A DNA stretch of 64,000 bases from Treponema_C sp050937815 (GTDB lineage Bacteria; Spirochaetota; Spirochaetia; Treponematales; Treponemataceae). Below the pieces are notes generated by a model. It did no database searches. It worked only from the letters and a program-made list of their open reading frames with translations, and was not told the origin of the DNA. The first letter of the stretch is position 1; every line of letters starts with the position of its first letter. The DNA is taken from assembly GCF_050937815.1 (NCBI RefSeq), contig NZ_JACDIJ010000001.1, forward strand, positions 1 through 64,000. The letters run 5' to 3'. Below, piece by piece: positions 50,612-59,683 of this stretch. Both the position numbers and the translations under genes were made by a program.

Positions 50612-50640
50612 ATTATATAATTAAAACGGCATAATGGCAA
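50612..50640 (-). promoter_or_regulatory. Promoter of the DUF5692 redox operon
   Basis: On the minus strand TTGCCA (complement at 50635-50640), 17-base spacer, TATAAT (complement at 50612-50617). It sits in an AT-rich, partly self-complementary stretch of about 30 bases. The leader is about 35 bases. Confidence 0.65.
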
Positions 50641-50684
50641 GGGGGAAAATCGATGATTTTTAATTAAAAGCGATACATATTGTG

Positions 50685-51479
50685 TCAGTGCTTTTTAAAA
50701 AAAGACAATAGGCGTTTTTTAGGCTTTGCCGTTTTCCCCGACGATGAACTTTCGCTTTTGTCTTGACCGGTCATATTTTCATATAATTGTTTTACCGTTT
50801 CGCTGCCTGAGGATATAATCGTATTTTTTTCAACGATAACAAAGAGGCCGCGGACATTATTGTTTTTTTCGCACACGGGGAAAAAGCGGAATGTGTGTTT
50901 TTCACCTTTTTCGATATGCTCGGTACGGCTGTACGATACCGTTGTAAAAATATCGTCGTACTGTATGCCGGGATACAAATCCGCAAAATGCGTACCGTTT
51001 CCCTGCTCAAGGTTATTGCTTTTTTCAAACCCCTTTGCCGCATATTTTATTTCGCCCACGTCGTTTACAATAGCGATATTTTCATTCGATTCGCCGCATA
51101 CAAGATGCAAAGCCCGGTCGAGAAAAACGATTCTTTGTGCACGCCGTTCACTGATATCCAAGATGTTTTCAAAAAAACTTTGAAAGAATTTTCCCAGTTT
51201 TCCGAATTCGGAAAACCGCTTTATTGCGGCGGCGCTGTTTACGCGCACCAGTTTATTTATACGGTACAATGCACTGCGCCTTTGCCGCGAATATATAATA
51301 ACGGAGGCAAAGCACAGGCATAAAAACAGGGCGGCGCAAATCGAAATAAACAAAAAATTTTCGGCGCTTATTTTATTTTCCGTGATAAAAAAACGGTATG
51401 CGGTGATACCCATACCCAAGCTTAATCCCGCTGAAAAAATAAATAAAAAAATAAACATGGGCAGCGATATAAAAAGCAT
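50685..51479 (-). CDS. Membrane protein with a PAS-like cytoplasmic domain
   Basis: 264 residues. Two helices at about 5-30 and 42-62 are followed by a coiled linker (ISERRAQRIVFLDRALHLVCGES) and a PAS-like sensor domain (about 115-225: NENIAIVNDVGEIKYAAKGFEKSNN, HFADLYPGIQYDDIF, RTEHIEKGEKHTFRFFPVCEKNNNVRGLFVIVEKN). There is no kinase or cyclase domain, so it may be a truncated sensor. It is the last gene of the thiI-trkH-trkA operon, 16 bases after trkA. Confidence 0.65.
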   Translation of the reverse strand: MLFISLPMFIFLFIFSAGLSLGMGITAYRFFITENKISAENFLFISICAALFLCLCFASVIIYSRQRRSALYRINKLVRVNSAAAIKRFSEFGKLGKFFQSFFENILDISERRAQRIVFLDRALHLVCGESNENIAIVNDVGEIKYAAKGFEKSNNLEQGNGTHFADLYPGIQYDDIFTTVSYSRTEHIEKGEKHTFRFFPVCEKNNNVRGLFVIVEKNTIISSGSETVKQLYENMTGQDKSESSSSGKTAKPKKRLLSFFKKH

Positions 51480-51495
51480 CGGTTTCTCCTCATCC

Positions 51496-52197
51496 TTACA
51501 AAATCTTTTTAAACTCTTCGATATCGCCGTGCCTTCCGGCCGCCATTAAAATATCGGACGCTTCAAAAACAAAACCCTTGTCGGGAAAGACAATCACTTC
51601 TTCCCGTGTGGGATTTCCCAAATCGTCTATGTCGGTTTTAATGCGTTTTACCATACACAAATGCAAACCGAATTTTTCTTTTAAGCCGATATCGCTCAGT
51701 TTTTTGCCGATAAAGGGTTCGGGTACATAAAGTTCGGCAAAGCTGTATTCGCTTGAAAGCGGAATCGTTTCCAAAATTTCGGGGGCGATTAAACGCTGAG
51801 CGAGCGATTTTCCGACGTTTTCCTGTATATTGATAACTTCGTTTGCACCGATTTGCTTTAAGATTTCTGCATGAACATCGGAAACAGCCCTGCTTATAAT
51901 ATAAGGAACGCCGCGCTGTTTAAGCAGTACGGTTGTAATAATGCTTGCTTCAAGATCGTCGCCGACCGTTACGATTGCAATATCGGTATCGTCCAGCGGC
52001 GCTTTTTCAAGCGCTTTTTTATCGGTTGAATCTATGTGCAGTGCGGTGGTAACCTTGTTTTTAAACTCTTCAACTACTGCAGGATCGTTATCGACTGCAA
52101 TAACTTCCGCCCCCTTTTCCGTCAGGGCATCGGCAATCGTTTGACCGAATATGCCCAAGCCGAATACCGCAAAAACCTTTTGTTTTATCTTCGCCAT
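51496..52197 (-). CDS. trkA: Potassium-uptake regulatory subunit TrkA/KtrA
   Basis: 233 residues. RCK domain with KVFAVFGLGIFGQTIADALTEKGAEVIAVDNDPAVVEEF (nucleotide-binding Rossmann) and a TrkA-C domain near 150-230. It gates the TrkH/KtrB channel through ATP/ADP or NAD binding. I chose the ATG at 52197, with GGAG upstream, over one six codons earlier. The trkH gene ends 28 bases before it. Confidence 0.9.
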   Translation of the reverse strand: MAKIKQKVFAVFGLGIFGQTIADALTEKGAEVIAVDNDPAVVEEFKNKVTTALHIDSTDKKALEKAPLDDTDIAIVTVGDDLEASIITTVLLKQRGVPYIISRAVSDVHAEILKQIGANEVINIQENVGKSLAQRLIAPEILETIPLSSEYSFAELYVPEPFIGKKLSDIGLKEKFGLHLCMVKRIKTDIDDLGNPTREEVIVFPDKGFVFEASDILMAAGRHGDIEEFKKIL

Positions 52198-52225
52198 ATT
52201 TACTCCATTGTGCAAGTGTTTTACA

Positions 52226-53971
52226 TTATCCTATTGCAATATCGGCTTGGGGCAAATTGATATTTACCCTGTCCGATTTAAAAACCGCCGCCGCCATTAT
52301 CGTCAACGCGCCCAAGCGGCCGAAAAACATTAATAAAATAACAACCGCTTTTCCTGCAAGCGACAAAAGGGGCGTAATACCCGCCGTAAGGCCTGCCGCG
52401 GTAATTGCCGAAAATACTTCAAACACAATATGTACCAAATTATGTTTTTCGGTTATCGACAGTATAAAAATTGCGCTTAACACGGTAATAATGCCTGCAA
52501 AAAAAATAAGGACGGCGCTTTTAACTTTATGTTCCGGCACTTGAAAACGGCCGATAACCGGTTTATCGCCGCCCGCAAAAAAAGCTTTTCCCGCCGCAAA
52601 CAGTACGCTCAGCGTTCCCGTCTTCATACCGCCTGCCGTTCCGCCGGAGCCGCCGCCTATAAACATAAAGGCGCACATAAATAAATAGGTGGGCGTTAAA
52701 AAATGCGAAAAGGGAACGGAGTTAAAACCCGCTGTCCGTAAGGTTGCCGATTGGAAAAATGCCGAAAGGTATTGTTCTGCAAGACCGTAGTCGGCCATGG
52801 AGTTTCCGTGCTCAAAGCCGTAAAAAAGCAGGGTTCCGGTAAGCAGCAATCCGGCCGTTAAGCTTAATGAGATACGCGAGTTTAAACCGATATGATGTTT
52901 ATAGGCGGTTTTTTCTTTAACGACGCAATGCGCAATGCGTTCTTTAAAAAACAGCCTAAGCTCTTTTAATACGGAAAATCCTATACCGCCGAAAATAATT
53001 AAAAAAGCTATCGTAAGCAAAATAAGCGGGTTCAGTCTAAACGTTTCCAGACCGGTGTCGTAAAGGGAAAAGCCCGCATTGCAAAAAGCCGAAACGGAAT
53101 GGAAAATCGAATAATAGAGATTTTTTGCGCTCAAACCCAGCGTCGGCACAAAACCGATAAAAAGCAATACGGCTCCAGCGGCTTCAAGAACAAGGGTTAC
53201 GGCGACGATTTCCAAAACGGTGGAACGCAAACTTGACGAATCGTCTTCGCTGAGCATATAGCTTAAAAGCATTTTATCCTGCAGCGATATTTTTTTTCCC
53301 AGTAAAAATACCGTAAAAAACGACAAAAGCATAATGCCCAAGCCGCCTATTTGCATAAGAAAAAGCAAAACGATTTGTCCTGCAAGAGTAAAGTCGCCGA
53401 CGGTTGATTTTACGATTAAGCCGTTTACGCAGGCTGCCGATGTAGCCGTAAACAGGGCGTCTATAAAGGAAATACCTTTTTCATCGACGGTACTGAAGCT
53501 CATCATTAAAAGCAGGGTGCCGGCTAAAATCAAAAATACAAAGCTGAGTAAAATATTTTGCGCAGGGTTTGCCGTAAAGCGTTCAAAATAGGATGACAGT
53601 TTTTTTATGCGCGTATAGATTTTAAAGCCGACCACGAGGTTGCGTAAAAATAAAATCAATACGGCCCAATTGCTTGCAACTGCATGTGAATGAAAAATCT
53701 TTGCATAAGCAAAGGTCAGCAGTGAAAAAACGGTAAAACTCAAGGTAAACCAATTCGAGCGTATGTACAAAGTTTTATATTTTGTTTGAATAATCGGTAC
53801 GGACGTTTCGATAAGTAAAATTAAAATGAGTAAAGCGTCGACCGCATTTGTAAAAATGCGCAGTATAAGGCCTTTGCCCGGAATTTGCTCCAAAAAGAGG
53901 GCGACAATGCTTAATAAAACAAGGGCAAAAATAAAGCGCTCATACAGTTTGACGTTTTTTTCTTCTTTCAC
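52226..53971 (-). CDS. trkH: Potassium-uptake membrane subunit TrkH/KtrB
   Basis: 581 residues and about 12 helices; the N-terminal part (about 1-125) adds hydrophobic segments beyond the core of the family. The four selectivity-filter-type P-loops are suggested by SAACVNGL, SAFCNAGF, ATLRTAGFNSVPF and SAITAAGLTAG. It transports potassium, with trkA as regulator. It overlaps thiI by four bases (53968-53971). Confidence 0.9.
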   Translation of the reverse strand: MKEEKNVKLYERFIFALVLLSIVALFLEQIPGKGLILRIFTNAVDALLILILLIETSVPIIQTKYKTLYIRSNWFTLSFTVFSLLTFAYAKIFHSHAVASNWAVLILFLRNLVVGFKIYTRIKKLSSYFERFTANPAQNILLSFVFLILAGTLLLMMSFSTVDEKGISFIDALFTATSAACVNGLIVKSTVGDFTLAGQIVLLFLMQIGGLGIMLLSFFTVFLLGKKISLQDKMLLSYMLSEDDSSSLRSTVLEIVAVTLVLEAAGAVLLFIGFVPTLGLSAKNLYYSIFHSVSAFCNAGFSLYDTGLETFRLNPLILLTIAFLIIFGGIGFSVLKELRLFFKERIAHCVVKEKTAYKHHIGLNSRISLSLTAGLLLTGTLLFYGFEHGNSMADYGLAEQYLSAFFQSATLRTAGFNSVPFSHFLTPTYLFMCAFMFIGGGSGGTAGGMKTGTLSVLFAAGKAFFAGGDKPVIGRFQVPEHKVKSAVLIFFAGIITVLSAIFILSITEKHNLVHIVFEVFSAITAAGLTAGITPLLSLAGKAVVILLMFFGRLGALTIMAAAVFKSDRVNINLPQADIAIG

Positions 53972-55143
53972 AGTTCGTCCCTTTGTGCAAAAAAACGTTT
54001 AATTTCGCGTTCGGCAACGGCCTTTTTTATAAGAGCGCTGCAGTCAAGTTTTTCATAGTGTAGACGCGCTTCTTCGACGCTTGCGCGCAGTACCGGATGT
54101 TTGGGGGCAAATAAAACGCAGCAGTCTTCGTAGGGTAAAATCGATGTTTCATAAGTACCGATTGCAATTGCACTTTGTGTTATTTCTTCTTTATCCATGC
54201 CGATAAGCGGCCGTAAAAGTGGAATATCCCCTGCGCTTTCGGTAACGCTTAGATTTTCGATTGTTTGGCTTGCAACCTGCCCCAAGCTTTCTCCGCTTAT
54301 AAGGCATAAAGCCCCGACTTCACGGGCAATTGCGCTTGCAGCCTTCATCATGCACATACGAAGCAGCATGGTAGACCAGTTTTCCGGTCCCGCCTGTTTT
54401 ATGCGCATTTGCACTTCGGTAAAAGACACAATATGCATACGCATACAGAGGGCGTAGCGCGCCAATACGGCTGCCAAATCTTCGGTTTTCTTTTTTGCTT
54501 CGTCCGAAGTATAAGGATAAGCGTGAAAATATACGGCCTCCATGCTCATGCCGCGCCTGAGCATGCGGTAGCCTGCAACCGGAGAATCGATACCGCCGGA
54601 AAGCAAAAGAAGTCCTTTTCCGCCCGTTCCGACCGGAAGGCCGCGGTGAGCTTTGTGAGGATTTCCGTATACAAAACAGCGTTCGCGCACTTCGACGTGT
54701 ACGGTAAGGTCGGGATGATGAACATCTACCGCCAGCAATTGCGCATCGCAAACCGGTGCTGCGGCCTCACGGCAAATATCGTAGGAAGTAAGCGGAAAGT
54801 TTTTATCGCTTCTGCGCGCTTCTATTTTAAAAGTTTTCGCACCTTTTTCTTTTGCCGCCTGAACTTCTTCGAATACGGCTTTTTTTACGGCTTCGATATT
54901 TTTTTCGCATATACGTGCACGCGCCCAGCCGCTTATACCGATAAGATGTGCAAGCGCATATTCGATATCCTTTGCATACGCTTCGTCGGCTTCCGCATAC
55001 ATTCTTCCCGCACGCAAAGCGATGTGCGCTCCGGTGTGTTTTAAATAGGCTTTTATATTATCGAGAAGTTTTTTTTCAAAAAATCGTATATTCGAACCTT
55101 TTAAAGTCAATTCACTCAATTTTATAAGATAGCTGCAATTCAT
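53968..55143 (-). CDS. thiI: tRNA 4-thiouridine synthase
   Basis: 391 residues. An N-terminal ferredoxin-like and THUMP region (about 5-170) and a PP-loop ATP-binding domain with LLLLSGGIDSPVAGYRMLRRG and CLISGESLGQVASQTIENL. It thiolates U8 of tRNA and can take part in thiazole synthesis. The rhodanese domain of E. coli ThiI is missing, as in many bacteria, so sulphur is delivered by a separate desulphurase. It heads the trkH-trkA operon. Confidence 0.92.
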   Translation of the reverse strand: MNCSYLIKLSELTLKGSNIRFFEKKLLDNIKAYLKHTGAHIALRAGRMYAEADEAYAKDIEYALAHLIGISGWARARICEKNIEAVKKAVFEEVQAAKEKGAKTFKIEARRSDKNFPLTSYDICREAAAPVCDAQLLAVDVHHPDLTVHVEVRERCFVYGNPHKAHRGLPVGTGGKGLLLLSGGIDSPVAGYRMLRRGMSMEAVYFHAYPYTSDEAKKKTEDLAAVLARYALCMRMHIVSFTEVQMRIKQAGPENWSTMLLRMCMMKAASAIAREVGALCLISGESLGQVASQTIENLSVTESAGDIPLLRPLIGMDKEEITQSAIAIGTYETSILPYEDCCVLFAPKHPVLRASVEEARLHYEKLDCSALIKKAVAEREIKRFFAQRDEL

Positions 55144-55217
55144 ACTCGGCTATTTTAGCATTTTTTTTATGCATAGTCTATGAATTTTCAATTTTTTCAT
55201 ATATACTTTATGCGGAT

Positions 55218-57161
55218 ATGTATAAGAAAAGTGTCGATAAAACTTTACCGGTTAATTTGCCGCTTTTATTCCAATCAAGAGCAAAGATGTGTCCGTTTGT
55301 AACCGCTCAGGCTGCAAAGAATTCAAAAGGGGTTTTTAAGTTTTACGGTTTTAAAAAAGTATATGAACAAATCCTTTTATGCGCGCTTGCACTGAAAGAT
55401 ATCGGTATTACAAAGGGAACTCATGTTGCCCTTATTTCCGACAACAGAAGAGAATGGCTGATAACCGATTTTGCTTTACTGTCTTTAGGAGCGGTAGACG
55501 TACCGCGCGGCTGCGATTCCACCGCCAACGAACTTCATTATATTATTTCTTTTGCTGATTGTACCTACGGTGTGTTTGAAAATATGCATCAGTTGAATAA
55601 GGTTTTAAATAAAATACCGCAGTTTTTAAAAACGGTTATATTGTTTGAAAAAGCCTCAAAAGATGATGTTGAAAAGGTTGAAGCTTTAGGTTTAAAACTC
55701 TATGATTTTCACAGTTTAATGAAGCGGGGTAAAAACATAGGGCTTTCACATCGGGGCGAAATTGAAGACGGAATGTCGGAAATTAAAGGTTCCGATCTTG
55801 CAACTATTATTTTTACATCGGGTACAACCAATATTCCTAAGGGCGTTATGCTTACGCACCGCAACTATATTGCACAATTGGAAGTAGTGCATACGGTTTT
55901 AACGGTTCAAGAAGGCGATATGTGGCTCAGCGTTTTGCCCGTATGGCATAGCTTTGAGCGTGTTATGCAGTATATAGCGATTACTTTAAAAAGCGGTATT
56001 GCATATTCGAAGCCCGTTTCGCATATATTACTGTCCGATATGAACAAAATTAAACCGCAATGGATATGCGGCGTTCCCCGTTTGTGGGAAGCATTGGCGA
56101 ACGGTATATACCGTACTATGCGTAAAGAAGGAGGTATTGCATATTCGCTTTTTGTATTTTTTATAGATATCGGAAAGCGTTTTACATGGGCAAAAGAACG
56201 CGTATACGGCCGTGTATGCCGTTATACAAAAAAACCGCGTATCTTTGATTTTTTAATCGGTATATTTCCCTTTCTTTTTTTTCTGCCGTTGTATATCTTA
56301 GGAGATTTACTCGTGTATCGAAAAATAAGAAAAAAATTCGGCGGCCGCATTACTGCCGCCATATCGGGCGGAGGAGCGCTTGCTCCGAAAATAGATGAAT
56401 TTTATAGGGCCATTAATTTCAAATTACTTGAAGGCTATGGGGTAACCGAAGCCGCTCCCGTATTGTCCGTGCGCGATTGTATTAAGCCTCGTCCCGGATG
56501 TGTCGGGATAGTGTATCCTTCAGTCCAAATAAAAATAGTACCGGAAAAAGACGGCTGTGCAATCGGTACGGCGCCGCTTTCTCCCGGACGCATAGGTCTT
56601 ATTTTTGCCCGCGGCGAGCAAATTATGAAAGGATACTACAAAAACGACGATTTGACTTCTGCCGTTATCGATAGTGAAGGGTGGTTTAATACGGGCGATT
56701 TGGGCATGCTCAGTTTTGATAACGAAATTAAAATTACCGGACGCGCAAAAGATACTATCGTACTTTCCGGCGGTGAAAATATCGAGCCTGTCGTTATTGA
56801 AAAAGCATTATGCGTCAGTTCATTTATAGAAACGGCATTTGTAACCGGGCAAAATCAAAAATATTTGGGAGCGCTTATTGTTCCGGACAGAGAGGATTTA
56901 CGCAATTTTGCCAAACAAAACAATCTTTTGTATACCGATTATCAGGATTTATTACAATTGCCGCAAATACAAAAATTGATACGCAGCGAAATAGACAGTT
57001 TAATTAATGAACATACGGGTTTTCGGTATTGTGAACATATTTATCGATTTTGTCTTTTGCCGAATTCCTTTGTTATAGGACGCGAGCTTTCCGCCAAACA
57101 GGAATTTATGCGTCATAAAATACATGAACTATATAAGGTTCAAATAGAATCGCTTTTTTAG
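55218..57161 (+). CDS. Long-chain acyl-CoA synthetase (AMP-binding enzyme)
   Basis: 647 residues. The P-loop-like motif TIIFTSGTTNIPKGVMLTHRNY, LLEGYGVTEAAPVLSV and GWFNTGDLGMLSFDNEIKITGRAKDTIVLSGGENIEP are typical of bacterial long-chain acyl-CoA ligases, and a hydrophobic stretch at about 350-372 (FLIGIFPFLFFLPLYILGDLL) could anchor it to the membrane. It activates exogenous fatty acids for phospholipid synthesis, as treponemes depend on host lipids. A TATACT box lies ten bases before the ATG, so its leader is also very short. Confidence 0.87.
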   Translation: MYKKSVDKTLPVNLPLLFQSRAKMCPFVTAQAAKNSKGVFKFYGFKKVYEQILLCALALKDIGITKGTHVALISDNRREWLITDFALLSLGAVDVPRGCDSTANELHYIISFADCTYGVFENMHQLNKVLNKIPQFLKTVILFEKASKDDVEKVEALGLKLYDFHSLMKRGKNIGLSHRGEIEDGMSEIKGSDLATIIFTSGTTNIPKGVMLTHRNYIAQLEVVHTVLTVQEGDMWLSVLPVWHSFERVMQYIAITLKSGIAYSKPVSHILLSDMNKIKPQWICGVPRLWEALANGIYRTMRKEGGIAYSLFVFFIDIGKRFTWAKERVYGRVCRYTKKPRIFDFLIGIFPFLFFLPLYILGDLLVYRKIRKKFGGRITAAISGGGALAPKIDEFYRAINFKLLEGYGVTEAAPVLSVRDCIKPRPGCVGIVYPSVQIKIVPEKDGCAIGTAPLSPGRIGLIFARGEQIMKGYYKNDDLTSAVIDSEGWFNTGDLGMLSFDNEIKITGRAKDTIVLSGGENIEPVVIEKALCVSSFIETAFVTGQNQKYLGALIVPDREDLRNFAKQNNLLYTDYQDLLQLPQIQKLIRSEIDSLINEHTGFRYCEHIYRFCLLPNSFVIGRELSAKQEFMRHKIHELYKVQIESLF

Positions 57162-57214
57162 AATACGGCCGTATAAAAAGCATTGTTTTACTTATTTATG
57201 CCGATATATAAAGT

Positions 57215-58075
57215 ATGAAGTTTTTTCTTAAATATGCATGTTTTATTTTTGTATGTTTTAATTTTTTTAAATGGTATTGTCCGGCACAAAGCGAACCGTA
57301 TTCCGTTTTAAATGAAAAAACGGAAGCCGATAAAACCGAAGGTTCGGATACAAAACCGCTTTTTTACGGCATATGGGAAAACAAAGAACGCATTATTTAT
57401 TTTGCGCAAGAAAGTGATAAAACAAAGGGGGCAGTCGTTTTAAAGCCTTTTTATCGTTATTATTATGACGGCATATATGAACCGCATCCGGATATGGATA
57501 ATATACCATTGGCTGTTTTCGGCGATGATTTATATATGCAGTTTTGGACCGCCGTCCCGACCGAAAACGGGGTATTTTGGTGCCCCGAAACAAACCGCAG
57601 CGAATTTTCAATAGACAGCGTTCCCGTTCAAACTGAATTAAGCGGCTATTATACGGACGGTTCGAATGTGTATGAAATACGTTATTGGCGGACAAAGGCG
57701 GATTACAACAGTGAAAAAGCGGAATTACATACGAGCGATAAAATCGTGCTTGTAGATAAATATATTAAAATCGGTGAAACCGTATATACGGCTGCCGTCG
57801 GGCGCCGTACTTATATCCGCAATCCCGTAAAACGTACTTCTTTACCGCCGAATGCACGTATAAGCGCCGACGGAGGTTTGCTTGTTTTCGGATCGCCCTA
57901 TGCATCACGCTCAAAAATAGTCGATTTGGAAGGCGAAATACAAAAACACAATTCCATAGTATATCCGCCGCGAATCGGCCGTGCAAAATTCATCGAACCG
58001 TCGATATACAAAAAACTTGAAAGTATGAGTATAGAAGATTTCAAAGTAAAACCGCTCAGGGTAGGCAATCGGTAA
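57215..58075 (+). CDS. Exported protein of unknown function
   Basis: 286 residues. Signal peptide at about 1-26 (LKYACFIFVCFNFFKWYCPAQ). The mature part has alternating strand-like segments (FYGIWENKERIIYFAQESD, FRYYYDGIYEPHPD, FWTAVPTENGVFWCPETNRSEF) of no known family. It is 53 bases after the fadD-like gene and converges with tRNA-Gly. A C-terminal helical segment ends in a basic tail. Confidence 0.65.
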   Translation: MKFFLKYACFIFVCFNFFKWYCPAQSEPYSVLNEKTEADKTEGSDTKPLFYGIWENKERIIYFAQESDKTKGAVVLKPFYRYYYDGIYEPHPDMDNIPLAVFGDDLYMQFWTAVPTENGVFWCPETNRSEFSIDSVPVQTELSGYYTDGSNVYEIRYWRTKADYNSEKAELHTSDKIVLVDKYIKIGETVYTAAVGRRTYIRNPVKRTSLPPNARISADGGLLVFGSPYASRSKIVDLEGEIQKHNSIVYPPRIGRAKFIEPSIYKKLESMSIEDFKVKPLRVGNR

Positions 58076-58091
58076 ATATTCGGAAAAAAAG

Positions 58092-58163
<72 letters not shown>

Positions 58164-58197
58164 AAAAAAACGGCACTCAAAAGTATTGCTTTTGAGT
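58164..58197 (-). terminator. Terminator-like hairpin between the tRNA-Gly promoter and the tRNA
   Basis: ACTCAAAAG (58175-58183) and CTTTTGAGT (58189-58197) form a 9-bp stem with a five-base loop, followed on the minus strand by GCCG and seven T residues (58164-58170), which end at the tRNA's first base. It could stop thrC transcripts or attenuate the tRNA. Confidence 0.75.
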
Positions 58198-58215
58198 ACG
58201 TCCGTATGAATAAAG

Positions 58216-58244
58216 ATATTAGCAAAAACAATGAAAAGTGTCAA
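58216..58244 (-). promoter_or_regulatory. tRNA-Gly promoter
   Basis: On the minus strand TTGACA (complement at 58239-58244), 17-base spacer, TAATAT (complement at 58216-58221). It starts seven bases after the thrC stop. Confidence 0.8.
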
Positions 58245-58250
58245 TATGCA

Positions 58251-59666
58251 TTATTGTAAATTTTTCTTAAGCCATTGGCTGAATTCACGATAATCGTTTT
58301 TCATCGGAACGGAATTATCCGGTAAATGAAGCAGTTTTTCCAACCTATCGGGCATCGGAGGTTCTCTGCCTATTGCGCTTTTTACCGTTTCGCCGAATTT
58401 TGCAGGATGAGCCGTTTCCAGCAAAATACCTACGGCTTTGTTGTCCAAAACGTTTTGTGCCCAAGAAGGAATATTGGGCGTTAAGCCGGGATTTTCGGTT
58501 TTATTGGGAAAGCCCGACATAAGCTTAAGCATTGCGCCCTTGCGTATATCGTACCACGCCTGCCAGCCGACCGCTCCGTGCGGATCGATAATATAGCCTG
58601 TTCGTTCATGGCAGCATTTAATTCCCTCCAAAGTTCCGTTATCATCCGTCCAGTATGCGGCAAGTATTTTTTTTACTTCGTCATCCGTATACATGGCGGT
58701 AATCCGTTCGTGATTGCTCGGCGCCCCTACATCCATGGCGTTTGAAAGGGTTGGAACGGAACGGCGCGGCTCATATCTGCCTGACGCGATCCAATCGGGA
58801 ACCGTTTTATTTGAATTGGTCGCCGCAACAAAACCTGCAATGGGGGCGCCCATTTCTTTTGCAATTAAACCCGACGTTAAATTACCGAAATTGCCGGAAG
58901 GAACGACGGCTATAATAGCCGGATTTTCAATTTTATTGTCATGTAAACTGCGGCATTTTACCGATAAAACGGCGTATACATAATAAAAACTCTGAGGCAA
59001 CAATCGTGCTATATTTATGGAATTGGCGGACGACAATCTGAATGTTTTGCGCAGTTTTTTATCCGTAAAAGCGGTTTTTACCAAACGCTGGCAGTCGTCG
59101 AAGGTTCCTTCTACGGCAAGGGCGCGCACATTACCCGTGAAAGTGGACAACTGTTTTTCCTGCAGCGGACTTATTTTTCCTTTAGGATACAGTATCGTTA
59201 CACCTATACCGTCTACGCCGGAAAACGCACTGCCGACGGCGCTGCCGGTATCGCCGGATGTTGCAACTAAAATATGAAGCGGTTCTTTTTCACTTCGGTT
59301 AAAGTACGCCATAAGACGCGCCATAAAACGCGCGCCGAAGTCTTTAAAAGCACAGGTGGGACCGTGGAATAATTCCAAAACATATGTTACCGGATCTACG
59401 GGTACGACGGGCGTATTAAAGGGATAACAATCGGCGATAATAGCTTGTAAATCCGTATCGGGAATTACATCGCTGCAATATAATTTTGCAATTTCAAAAG
59501 CAATATCGCGGAATGAAGGTGCCGAACACCTTTCCAACAAAGCGGGACTGAGTTTGGGAATCCTGACCGGTATGTATAAACCGCCCGTAGCCGGATTCAT
59601 ACCGCTTAAAACGGCATCTTTTAGATTTACCCTGACCGCATTATCTCTTGTATCGGTATATTCCAT
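58251..59666 (-). CDS. thrC: Threonine synthase
   Basis: 471 residues. The PLP-lysine motif LFHGPTCAFKDFGARFMARLMAYF, ATSGDTGSAVGSAFSG and VPSGNFGNLTSGLIAKEMG are ThrC hallmarks, and the N-terminus MEYTDTRDNAVRVNLKDAVLSGMNPATGGLYIPV matches the longer bacterial/yeast-type branch. It makes threonine from O-phosphohomoserine. It is a single gene; no homoserine-pathway gene lies in the window. Confidence 0.93.
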   Translation of the reverse strand: MEYTDTRDNAVRVNLKDAVLSGMNPATGGLYIPVRIPKLSPALLERCSAPSFRDIAFEIAKLYCSDVIPDTDLQAIIADCYPFNTPVVPVDPVTYVLELFHGPTCAFKDFGARFMARLMAYFNRSEKEPLHILVATSGDTGSAVGSAFSGVDGIGVTILYPKGKISPLQEKQLSTFTGNVRALAVEGTFDDCQRLVKTAFTDKKLRKTFRLSSANSINIARLLPQSFYYVYAVLSVKCRSLHDNKIENPAIIAVVPSGNFGNLTSGLIAKEMGAPIAGFVAATNSNKTVPDWIASGRYEPRRSVPTLSNAMDVGAPSNHERITAMYTDDEVKKILAAYWTDDNGTLEGIKCCHERTGYIIDPHGAVGWQAWYDIRKGAMLKLMSGFPNKTENPGLTPNIPSWAQNVLDNKAVGILLETAHPAKFGETVKSAIGREPPMPDRLEKLLHLPDNSVPMKNDYREFSQWLKKNLQ

Positions 59667-59683
59667 AATATATTCCCGTCGTT

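Noticed and set aside
57184..57212. Promoter TTGTTT-17-TATAAA before the exported protein at 57215
   Set aside because: The -10 box would end two bases before the ATG, placing the transcription start inside the coding sequence; the gene is more likely read from the fadD-like promoter.
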